Of a DNA stretch of 64,000 nucleotides, positions 51,842 to 61,913 are shown piece after piece. This DNA is from Streptomyces umbrinus. GTDB taxonomy: Bacteria; Actinomycetota; Actinomycetes; Streptomycetales; Streptomycetaceae. Under the pieces are notes generated by a model, which saw only the letters and a program-made list of their open reading frames with translations, was not told where the DNA came from and did no database searches. Where the stretch lies: the NCBI RefSeq assembly GCF_030817415.1, contig NZ_JAUSZI010000002.1, positions 6,324,001-6,388,000 on the forward strand, read 5' to 3'. Within the stretch, counting starts at the first letter, position 1; the number at the start of each line of letters is the position of its first letter. The position numbers and the translations under genes were made by a program.

Positions 51842-53184
51842 CAGCTCTCCATGCCCAGGAACTCCGAGCTGGAGAAGGTGAGTTCGGGCTCCCGCGCGAG
51901 CAGGCCCTTCTTCGTGCCCGGGTACACGGCGATCGTGTCCTTCGTGTCCCCGCGGTACGTGCGCACGACCAGATCGGCGCGCCCGTCCCCGTCGAAGTCG
52001 GCCACCTTCAGCACGCGGGTGGTTCCCCGGGCGGGCGGCGGCACGGTCACCATCCCGGCCTTGGACAGACCCGTCGTGCGGCCCTTGAGGATCCGCAACT
52101 CCGAACCGCTGGAGAGGAGTTCGCTGAGCCCGTCCCCGTCGAAGTCCCCGGAGTCCAGGACGGTTCCGGCGACGTCGAGTGTGCCGCGCAGGGTGCCCGG
52201 AACGTCGTAGCGCAGCGCGGTCCCGGTCATCGAGCCGATCGCCGCGTCGAGCCCCTTGCCCTTCCCGAACCGGCCGAACGCGACGTCGACACCGGTCGGG
52301 AGGGCGACCGCGGTACCGGCGGGCCCGGTCGGTCCGCCCGGCACGAGGGAGGAGGTGGACGCGGAGGCGGCGGAACCCTCTGCGGTACGGACGATCAGGT
52401 CGTCGTATCCGTCACCGTCGACGTCCACGGCCGGTGGTGTGGGCACGTTCCCGGGTGAGGCGAGCGGCGCACCGGCCGCCTTCGGGGCGCCCTTGCGCGT
52501 GAAGGGCCCGCGCAGATAGCTGAGCCGCCCGTCGGAGGCGTGCACGACGAGATCCTCGGCCTTGTCCTTGTTGAAGTCCCCGCACACCGGCTGGTCCGGC
52601 CAGTCGTTGCCGAAACGTGCCTGCGGGGGAATCGCCAGCTTCACCGCCTTGCCGGCCAGCCCCCGGGCCGAGCCGAAGAGGATCTGCAGCGGGACCGGCG
52701 GCTGGCCCTGCCCGTCGAACGGCGGGTCGGTCGAGACGACGAGATCCGTGTACCCGTCCCGGTCGAGATCGCAGCTCGCCTCGGCGTCGAAGACGGCGGG
52801 CAACTGCCCCTTGGTGGCGGAGGCGTTCCGGGCGGCGCTCAGCAACTGCCGGGCGCCGGGGGCGAGTCCGCGCGCCGATCCGTAGACGACGCCGATTCCG
52901 GCGTCGTCGCCATGGCTGTCGCGCTTCACGAGATCGTTGAGTACGAGGTCCGGGTGCCCGTCCCCGTTGAAGTCGTCGGCCGCCTTGCTGCCCTTGCCGA
53001 GCGGTACGGGGAGCCGGGCGGGGGCCTTGGCGACGGTGAGGGGCTCACGCTTTCCCGCCGAGTCCCCGTCGCCGCTGTCGGCGGTCGGGCCGCATCCGAC
53101 GGCGAGGCCGCCGCCGAGGACGCATCCGGTCAGGGCCGCCACAATCCGCGTACTAACTCTTCGCCCACGCACCGTGAACCTCAT
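51841..53184 (-). CDS. FG-GAP lipoprotein 6
   Basis: A 447-residue protein from ATG 53184. A lipobox lies in VLGGGLAVGCGPTADSG. There are six clear repeats (DFNGDGHPDLVLN, DLDRDGYTDLVVS, DFNKDKAEDLVVH, DVDGDGYDDLIVR, DFDGDGLSELLSS, DFDGDGRADLVVR) and one degenerate blade around VDVAFGRFGKGKGLDAAIG, giving seven. It is first of the five-gene array and coupled to the next gene. Confidence 0.88.
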   Translation of the reverse strand: MRFTVRGRRVSTRIVAALTGCVLGGGLAVGCGPTADSGDGDSAGKREPLTVAKAPARLPVPLGKGSKAADDFNGDGHPDLVLNDLVKRDSHGDDAGIGVVYGSARGLAPGARQLLSAARNASATKGQLPAVFDAEASCDLDRDGYTDLVVSTDPPFDGQGQPPVPLQILFGSARGLAGKAVKLAIPPQARFGNDWPDQPVCGDFNKDKAEDLVVHASDGRLSYLRGPFTRKGAPKAAGAPLASPGNVPTPPAVDVDGDGYDDLIVRTAEGSAASASTSSLVPGGPTGPAGTAVALPTGVDVAFGRFGKGKGLDAAIGSMTGTALRYDVPGTLRGTLDVAGTVLDSGDFDGDGLSELLSSGSELRILKGRTTGLSKAGMVTVPPPARGTTRVLKVADFDGDGRADLVVRTYRGDTKDTIAVYPGTKKGLLAREPELTFSSSEFLGMES

Positions 53185-53314
53185 CCGACCCGGAAACAAC
53201 AACGCCGGTCATCATGCACTTGTTCGAGCCGAGGGTAAACGGTGGTAACACGCCACCATCTCGGGAAGCGTGGCCGAACCTGACCGTCGGCCCGGCGGTA
53301 TGAATACTGGGCGC

Positions 53315-53635
53315 ATGCGGAAGTCCCTGCCGGCCGTGCTGGGCGTGAACCTGTTGCTGGGAGTCCCCGGCGTCGTTCCGGTGTGGCTGCTGTCGTACTT
53401 CGCGGTGAACTGGCCGCTCAAGGCGATCGGCTGGACCGTCGGCGAGCCCACGGAGAACGACGGCATGCTGCCCTGGCTGCTGGTCGGCGGCCCGGTCCTG
53501 CTGCTGTTCGGCCTGGTCTGGTGGCTCGCCAACCGCCCGCTGCGACGCAGGTCGGCCCTGGGACCCCGCGTGTACTGGCCGGTCGGAGTCCTGATGACCC
53601 TGGTGCCGTCGTTCGCGCTCATGATCGTTCTCTGA
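53315..53635 (+). CDS. small two- or three-helix membrane protein
   Basis: A 106-residue protein from ATG 53315 (53300 is possible). Hydrophobic segments are AVLGVNLLLGVPGVVPVWLL, WLLVGGPVLLLFGLVWWLA and VYWPVGVLMTLVPSFALMIV, with a short NRPLRRRSALG cytoplasmic loop. Function is unknown. It is the only plus-strand gene between the FG-GAP array and the CIS operon. Confidence 0.7.
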   Translation: MRKSLPAVLGVNLLLGVPGVVPVWLLSYFAVNWPLKAIGWTVGEPTENDGMLPWLLVGGPVLLLFGLVWWLANRPLRRRSALGPRVYWPVGVLMTLVPSFALMIVL

Positions 53636-53654
53636 CAGAGGGACTGAATACGAC

Positions 53655-53690
53655 GGCACTGGCCGCCGAGCATGCTCGGCGGCCAGTGCC
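53655..53690. terminator. perfect 36-bp palindrome between convergent genes
   Basis: The sequence from GGCACTGGCCGCCGAGCA continues into its exact complement, giving an 18-bp stem (no unpaired bases in the duplex form). It is placed between the small membrane gene and the end of the CIS operon, so it likely terminates both. A CTGTG-rich repeat tract follows (53700-53745). Confidence 0.75.
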
Positions 53691-53766
53691 GTGTCGTGCC
53701 ATGTCCTGGCATGTCGTGCTGTGCTGTGCTGTGCCGCGTCGTGGCGGGTGGTTCGGGACCCGTCCG

Positions 53767-55736
<1,970 letters not shown>

Positions 55737-55740
<4 letters not shown>

Positions 55741-56294
55741 CTCTCGGGAGTCCTTTCGGCGGCGGTCACCTGGACCGTGTACGGCATGTGGGCGGGTCGG
55801 GCGGCCGCCACGAGGCTGTCGAGCCGGTGCTCGTCGGCGCGGGTCGGGTCGGGCAGGCGGAGCGTGACGTGCAGGCGCGGGCTGCGGTCGCCGGGAACGG
55901 GACCGAGGGGCCGGGCGTTCCAGGCGGCGCCGCCGCTCTCGGTGATCTCCGGGGTCACACCGAAGACCAGGCGTATCGCCTCGGACAGACCGCGGCTGGT
56001 GCCCCGTACGCGGTGCAGATACGCGGCGGCGGCGACGGCCGCGCGCAGCCGGTCGTCGGGCTCGGTGCCGTCGGTCTCCGCGCCGACCCAGCCCGCCAGC
56101 CACCGGGTGAAGTCCACCGGGGCCAGCGCCGGGGTGAAGTAGGAGTCCAGGCAGTCGAGGACGGCCAGGATCGGTGCGAGCACGTCGTCGAGCCCGCCGA
56201 CGAACCGCTGTGCCAGATCGTCGTCGGCGAACACGGCGGGCAGCGTCATGCCGATCGGCGCGGAGGAGCCGAGGCCGTCGATGGAGCCCCTCAC
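55737..56294 (-). CDS. CIS baseplate/tail protein, gpI-like (P2 tail I type)
   Basis: A 185-residue protein from GTG 56294: LDDVLAPILAVLDCLDSYFT, FTRWLAGWVGAETDGTEPDD, VRGTSRGLSEAIRLVFGVTP and PAHMPYTVQVTA. It is the phage tail protein domain that joins the wedge in contractile systems. It is coupled on both sides (GTGA with baseplate J, ATGA with the next gene). Confidence 0.85.
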
Positions 56295-58259
56295 GGCCGG
56301 TCCCCGATCACGCGCACCCGGTGGTCGAAGGAGAAGACCAGGGACGGGGGCTGGAGGTCGATGCGGTTGGTCGCGTCGCCGCGTTTGCCGGTCAGGGGGT
56401 CGGCCGGGTGGAGCTGGACCTCGTCGACCAGTTCGACGCCGGGTACGCGCTGGAGCACGGCGAAGACCTCGCCGGACTGCACGGGACGGCCGAAGGGCCA
56501 GCCCCGCCCGTCGGCGCCGCCGGTCAGCGGGTCGAGGTGGCGGTAGAGGGCGTCGTGCGCCTGACGGCGGACCCGGTCCGTGTCGGTGCCGCGGAACGCG
56601 TGCAGCGTGGCGACCACCGTGACGCCCTGGTAGAAGGGCGGGCCCACCGCCAACCGCGTACCGATGAGGCGGCGTTCGTCCAGGTAGTGGGTGATGCGCC
56701 TGAGGAGCGCGTCGCCGGGCACCAGTTGCTCGAAGCGCAGCCGGCCGCCGGGGTCGGGCACGGCCTGCGGGACCACCAACACCCGTACCGCGTACGCCCC
56801 GTGCTCGCCCTCGTCGCCCTCCAGGCAGGTGATCCGGGCGGTCTCGGGGGCGGCCCGGCGGGCGAGCTCCTCGTAGTCGCGCAGGGTCACCGCCCGCTCC
56901 TGGGCGCGCAGCGTGATGGGCGCCCTGGTCTTCGCCTCCTCCACCGTCTCGCCGTCGACCCCGCCGCGCGCGGCCCTCCCGGTTGACGACCTCGGAGACG
57001 TACGGGACGGACGTGCGCAGCACCTGGACGGCGCCGCGGGCCACGTTCCCGGTCTTTCCGCCGCCGGTGCGGTAGCGCAGGGCGCGGATGACGGCGCCCT
57101 TGGGTGCCACCGCCCCGTACTGGCGCAGGGTGCCGTCGGGCTCCCGTACCGCCGGACCGAAGGCGATCTCACCGGTGGAGGCGTCCAGGGTGATGTGCCG
57201 GTCGTGCGGGGTGGACGCGGCGAACGACGGGACTGTTTCCCAATCGGACCAGCCGGTCCCGCCGTCGTGCTCGGCGGTCTGCAGCAGCACCGGAGGGGTG
57301 TCACCGACCACGGGGGCGTGGGCGAGGCGCAGCCGCTGCCCGGGCAGACCGGTGGACTCGCCGAGCGCCTCGTCGTACACGGTCTCGGCGTGTACGGCCG
57401 TGGTGGTGCCGCCGAGGCTGAACGCCTCCGCGGAGCGGACGGTCGGGGAGGTGGTGTAGAAGGGCTGGTCGGGCAGCGGTTCGGTGACCCGGCAGCGCAG
57501 CCAGCCGGCCTCCTGTCCGCCGGTGCGGGAGAGGGTGTGCCCGCCGGGGATGTGCAGGACGACCTCGCCGGGCCGGTTCAGGCCGCCGGTGCCGTCCCGG
57601 TCGACCTCGCACTCGGTCCAGCCGTCCTCGGTCCACGCCTCCCAGACCAGCGGCGGCTGCCGCGGGTCCACGCCGACGCCGTCGACCCGGCTGTCCAGCT
57701 CCATCCCGACCGCGCAGTGCGGCACGGCGGCGCTGAGCCCGAGCAGCATGCAGTCGCCGGGCCGCGGGGCCTCGGAGAAGCACATCACGTCCTTGCCCTC
57801 GGCGAGGTCGGCGGTCCGGTCGGCGACGGGATCACCGCTCTGCTGGACCACGAGATGCCTCAACTCGCAGGGCACGACGGTCAGTTCGTGCTCGGTCGCG
57901 AAGACCGCGGCCTCCTCGCTCTCGGTGCGCGTGGTGGCGACCTCGGTGCCCACCGGCAGGAGGATCGGCTCCTCCTGCGGCGCGGAGAGCCAGAACGTGA
58001 CCTCCGTACGGGCCGCGGAGGGCGGGAACAGCGTGATGCCCACCAGATCCAGGAACGCCAGGTGGTTCTTCTCCGGCACCCGGTTGAGCCGGTAGACGAT
58101 CTGGTCGGCCATGTGGGCGACCGTCTCCACCAGGGTGACGCCCGGGTCGGAGACGTTGTGGTCGGTCCACTCCGGGGCGCGCTGCTGGATGTAGCGCTTG
58201 GCGTCGTCGACGAACTGCTGGAAGCGGCGGTCGTCGAGGTTCGGGGAGGGCAGGGCCAT
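56291..58259 (-). CDS. baseplate J-like protein with one probable single-base frameshift
   Basis: The frame from ATG 58259 gives an intact N-terminal 430 residues: LDDRRFQQFVDDAKRYIQQ, NVSDPGVTLVETVAHMADQI and PYVSEVVNRE. At 56974-56976 the CCC run in CGGCCCTCCC moves translation out of frame. The next frame continues AARGGVDGETVEEAKTRAPI, then TLRDYEELARRAAPETARI and so on to 56291. Removing one base from the run restores a normal wedge protein (gpJ/gp6 family). Either a real null mutation or a base-call error; the intact operon around it favours an error. This gene links sheath attachment to baseplate contraction. Confidence 0.8.
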
Positions 58260-58690
58260 CAGCGGTCGCTTTCGGGAGCCGGGTCCGGCTCGTCGTGGGA
58301 GGGGATGACGTAGAACGGGAAGACCAGGCTGCGCGGGTTGTTGGTGCCGCGGATCGAGTAGCGGACGTCGATGAAGAGCACGCCCTGCTCGGTCTCGCGG
58401 CCGGCGGTCACCTCGACGTCGCTCACCTCGATGCGCGGCTCCCAGCGGTCGAGGCTCGTGTAGACCTCGTGCTGGATGCGGCCCGCGGTGGCCTCGTTGA
58501 CCGGCGCGAACACCAGGTCGTGGATGGCGCAGCCGAACTCCGGGCGCATCGGCCGCTCGCCCGGCGCGGTGGCCAGTACGAGCCGGATGGCCTCCTCGAT
58601 CTCGCGCTCCCCGCTGACCAGGGCGATGCCCCCGGTGGGGCCGATGCGCAGCGGGAAGGCCCAGCCGGATCCGACGAACTGCTCGGCCAT
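58259..58690 (-). CDS. baseplate wedge protein of the GPW/gp25 family
   Basis: A 143-residue protein: GGIALVSGEREIEEAIRLVL, TAPGERPMRPEFGCAIHDLV, FAPVNEATAGRIQHEVYTSL and EVTAGRETEQGVLFIDVRY. The EEAI-x-x-x-L-x-T-x-x-GER-x-MRPEFGC block defines gp25. It closes the baseplate wedge in contractile tails. Overlaps baseplate J by one base (TGATG). Confidence 0.92.
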   Translation of the reverse strand: MAEQFVGSGWAFPLRIGPTGGIALVSGEREIEEAIRLVLATAPGERPMRPEFGCAIHDLVFAPVNEATAGRIQHEVYTSLDRWEPRIEVSDVEVTAGRETEQGVLFIDVRYSIRGTNNPRSLVFPFYVIPSHDEPDPAPESDR

Positions 58691-58787
58691 CAGTGGGCCA
58701 CCCGCCTTCTCCTGGTCGTCTCGGTTCTGCTTCTTGTGCCTGTGGTTCTGCTTCGTACGGTTGCGGTTCCGGTGTACGTCTCGGCCG

Positions 58788-60665
58788 TCACGGGATCGGA
58801 TACGGCTTCTTGTTGACCGTCACGATGCCCATGAGGTCGACGTTGACGGCCCGGATGCCCACCTGGCCGACGGAGCTGACCTGGACGGTTCCGACGGCCT
58901 TGAGACTGAGGGCACCCACCGCGTCCACCGCCACGGCCCCGCCGAGCGACTTGACGTTGACGTTCCTGCCCTGGATGTTGAGCAGCCCGCCGCTCTTGAT
59001 GGTCAGCCTGCGCCGCGCGCTGAGAGTCAGGTCCGTGCCCGCCTCCACCGACACCGATCTGCTGCCCGTGATGCTGACCGTTCCCTTGCTGTCCACGGTG
59101 ATCTCGGTCTTGGTGCGGTCGAGGTTGATGGTCAGTCTGCCGTCACCGCTGGCGACGCGTACGCCCTGTTTACGGGCGCCGGTGCTCTGGCTGAGCAGGT
59201 CGACGCGGTTGCCCTGCCGGTCGGACAGGGTGTGCCGGATCGCCTTCTTCCGCAGTCCGTCGTGCAGCGGGACGTCCGTGACGGGGGTCGGCTTGTCCTT
59301 CCCGTTGTAGAGGCCGCCGATGACGAAGGGGTGGTCCAGCGCACCCCGGTCGAAGGCGACGAGAACCTCGTCGTCCACGTCCAGCGGGAAGATCCCGCCG
59401 CCGCCCTTGCCGCCCCACTGCGTGACGCGGGTCCAGTCGCTCTCGTACTGGTCGTCCAGCCAGGGGAACTGGAGCTTGACCCGCCCCTGCTTGTCCGGGT
59501 CCTGGACGTTGGTGACGATCGCGTTGGCCACGCTGGGCATCCGGGGTTCGACGGCCGAACCGCCCCCGGAGGCGAGCCCGTAGAGCGAGCGCCACTGGCG
59601 TCCGCTGAAGGTCACCCAGCTCTCGTAGTGCTGCCCGTCGCCGAAGACGTGCCGTACGGACGTGGCGGTGTACTTGCCCTGGAAGGGCTCCCCGACGTCG
59701 GACAGCGTGACCGGAACGCCGGGCCGCAGCTTGGGGTTGCCGCGCACGGCGACCTCCAGCTCGGCGAACGAGGAGGTCACGTCGTCGGAGAGGGACTCCG
59801 CGGCGAACTTGACCTCGGCCTGCTTGTCGTAGGGCGTGCCCGTCTCGACCAGCGTGGAGGTCTTGAACTTCTTGGCGGCCTCGCCCGGGGCGGTGCCGAT
59901 GCTGACCCCGGGGTTCTTGGTCGCCAGCGACATGGAGGTGAGCTTCTTCTTCGTGGTGATGTCCCAGCCGCGCGCCTGGACCTTGCCGACCTGGTCGGCG
60001 GCGGTGACGGCGGCCCGCAGCCGCAGGATGTCGTGGCGGGCCTGGAGGACGAACGGACTCTTGTCCCCGTCCGTACCGACCCCGGGCGCCCCCGAGGCCG
60101 GCTTGGGCTTGGCGAACTCGAACTTCCCCTTCGCGTTCACCGACATGACCATGCCGTTCTCGTCGGCGAGCCGGGAGAGGAAGTCCCAGTCGGTGACGTT
60201 GGCCTGGCTGATGAACTCGTACACGGTCTTCGTCGAACCGATCACACCGAGCTGGAGGCCGTCCTCCTTGGCCAGCTTGCGGGCGATGTCGGAGGCACTC
60301 TGGTTCTTGTACGCGGCCACCCGGCGCCGGCGCACCAGGCGGTGCCCGGCGTCGTAGCCGCGGACGACGGTGAAGGTGCCGGTGCCGTCGTAGTCCGCCT
60401 CCAGACCGGTGACCTCGCCGGTCAGCAGCGGATCGGCGGCACCCTTGCCGTCCGCGATCGGGGTGAGCACGACCTTGGACCCGAACCTGATGCCCAGCTT
60501 GGCGAGGATCTCCCGGTCCGGGTCCCGGAAGGTGAGCCGGAACGCGGCGGGCACCCCGGCGCCCTGGTCGACCCAGCCGTCGACGAGCATCGGGGCGTAG
60601 TCGGGCGGGAGCGGTTTGCCGTCGATGGTGACCTGGATGAGCGTGGAGTACGCGGGCTGAACCAT
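58788..60665 (-). CDS. VgrG/gpV-like spike protein of the CIS
   Basis: A 625-residue protein from ATG 60665. The N-terminal part is phage GPD-like: VTIDGKPLPPDYAPMLVDGW, TFRDPDREILAKLGIRFGSK and WDFLSRLADENGMVMSVNAK. A gp5/OB-fold follows, with VQDPDKQGRVKLQFPWLDDQ and FPLDVDDEVLVAFDRGALDH. The C-terminus is a beta-helix needle (repeat TLSARRRLTIKSGGLLNIQG). No extra effector domain is fused. No PAAR gene is seen in the 98-base gap before gp25. Confidence 0.9.
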   Translation of the reverse strand: MVQPAYSTLIQVTIDGKPLPPDYAPMLVDGWVDQGAGVPAAFRLTFRDPDREILAKLGIRFGSKVVLTPIADGKGAADPLLTGEVTGLEADYDGTGTFTVVRGYDAGHRLVRRRRVAAYKNQSASDIARKLAKEDGLQLGVIGSTKTVYEFISQANVTDWDFLSRLADENGMVMSVNAKGKFEFAKPKPASGAPGVGTDGDKSPFVLQARHDILRLRAAVTAADQVGKVQARGWDITTKKKLTSMSLATKNPGVSIGTAPGEAAKKFKTSTLVETGTPYDKQAEVKFAAESLSDDVTSSFAELEVAVRGNPKLRPGVPVTLSDVGEPFQGKYTATSVRHVFGDGQHYESWVTFSGRQWRSLYGLASGGGSAVEPRMPSVANAIVTNVQDPDKQGRVKLQFPWLDDQYESDWTRVTQWGGKGGGGIFPLDVDDEVLVAFDRGALDHPFVIGGLYNGKDKPTPVTDVPLHDGLRKKAIRHTLSDRQGNRVDLLSQSTGARKQGVRVASGDGRLTINLDRTKTEITVDSKGTVSITGSRSVSVEAGTDLTLSARRRLTIKSGGLLNIQGRNVNVKSLGGAVAVDAVGALSLKAVGTVQVSSVGQVGIRAVNVDLMGIVTVNKKPYPIP

Positions 60666-61387
60666 CAGGAACGCACCTCCTCGGCCGAGGGCATCAGGAG
60701 TTCCGTGCCCGACCGCAGATCGGCCGGGTTGTCGATGCCGTTGACCTCGGCGATGGCGCGCCACGCGGCCGCGTCGCCGTACTCGCGCCAGGCCAGCGAC
60801 TGCAGCGAGTCGCCCGCGACGACGCGGTGCACGCGCTGCGCGGTGAGCGCGCCCGAGGTCGGGTTCTGCCCCTTGGCCTTGCTGGGGATCTCGTGCAGCG
60901 TCACCTGGCAGGTGGCCCGGATCGGCACACCGGTCGTGCCGAACAGCGAGTAGTTCGCCTCCACGGAACTCACGTACGCCGTGAAGCGGGCCGTGGAGAA
61001 CGAGCCCCACTGGAACACCACCCAGGGCGGCGAGGGCTGCTTCGCGGCGATGCTCTTCGTCGTCACCTCGCAGCAGGCCATCAGTGACTCCACCTTCTTC
61101 AGCACCGAGTTGCTGTTCGGATCGAGGGACGAGTCCAGGAAGATCTCGACCGTCATCTCCCGGGGCTCGGGACCCATGAACTCCGGGACGTTGCCGTCGC
61201 GTACGGCCGCGGTCGGCGTCGTCTTCCACTGGGCGCGGCGGCTCAGCGTCAGTTGCGCCGGGTTGAAGTCGAGCTTGAACGTCTTGATCAGAGCGCCCGG
61301 CGTGGTGCTGGTGCCGACCGGCGGCTCGTGGATGGCCAGCGTGGCGCGCACCAGGCTCTTGCCTGCGCCCTTGCTTCCCTTTGCCAT
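60665..61387 (-). CDS. LysM-containing tube-adaptor protein of the CIS
   Basis: A 240-residue protein. The central part (LIKTFKLDFNPAQLTLSRRA, RDGNVPEFMGPEPREMTVEI) is the tail-tube adaptor domain. The C-terminal LysM is VHRVVAGDSLQSLAWREYGD, then AAWRAIAEVNGIDNPADLRS. It binds between the tube and the spike hub in related particles. Coupled to the spike gene by TGATG. Confidence 0.9.
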   Translation of the reverse strand: MAKGSKGAGKSLVRATLAIHEPPVGTSTTPGALIKTFKLDFNPAQLTLSRRAQWKTTPTAAVRDGNVPEFMGPEPREMTVEIFLDSSLDPNSNSVLKKVESLMACCEVTTKSIAAKQPSPPWVVFQWGSFSTARFTAYVSSVEANYSLFGTTGVPIRATCQVTLHEIPSKAKGQNPTSGALTAQRVHRVVAGDSLQSLAWREYGDAAAWRAIAEVNGIDNPADLRSGTELLMPSAEEVRS

Positions 61388-61403
61388 GTGTGGTGCCGCC
61401 CCC

Positions 61404-61829
61404 TCAGTCCGTGAACCCGTGGTGGGTGATTTCCAGGACCTCCGTGGCGACGGCCGGGCTGGCCGGGTCCAGGGAGGGGCCCTGCCAGCTGACCGGCAGT
61501 ACGTCGATCAGCCCCCAGCGGGCCACCTCCGAACCGTCCGCCCGCAACGCGGCGATCTGCGCGGTGGGCCGCTTGACCCCGGTGGTCACGGAGGAGATCC
61601 AGGCCGCGACCTTGGTGGTGTCCGGGGTCAGCGGGCGGGTCAGCCGGATGTTGGAGAAGGTGACACGCGACGGAAGCTGCCACACGAACCCGTTGTTGCC
61701 GCCCTCCTGGTGCTGCTCGATCTCCACCGCGGACGAGAGCCCTTCGCACCCGTTGAAGTAACCGAGGCTCTCGCCGTCGATGGTCAGGGTGAAGAAGATG
61801 GTGGAGCCCGGGTCGAGATCGCGGGACAT
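61404..61829 (-). CDS. CIS inner tube protein (gp19 family)
   Basis: A 141-residue protein: GSTIFFTLTIDGESLGYFNG, CEGLSSAVEIEQHQEGGNNG, FVWQLPSRVTFSNIRLTRPL, TPDTTKVAAWISSV and VLEITHHGFTD, the tube fold of contractile phage tails and CIS particles. A second tube gene may lie off-window. Confidence 0.92.
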   Translation of the reverse strand: MSRDLDPGSTIFFTLTIDGESLGYFNGCEGLSSAVEIEQHQEGGNNGFVWQLPSRVTFSNIRLTRPLTPDTTKVAAWISSVTTGVKRPTAQIAALRADGSEVARWGLIDVLPVSWQGPSLDPASPAVATEVLEITHHGFTD

Positions 61830-61913
61830 CGGGGGCGGCCTTTCTGCGGACGTCGGTGGTGCGGGGTGCTGCGGGGGCGTGGTCGTGGGTGTCGGGCGCC
61901 GGGTGGCCGCCGG

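Noticed and set aside
58476..60953. 825-residue open frame on the plus strand across the spike gene
   Set aside because: Shadow of the spike and adaptor genes, which have clear motifs on the minus strand and coupled starts.
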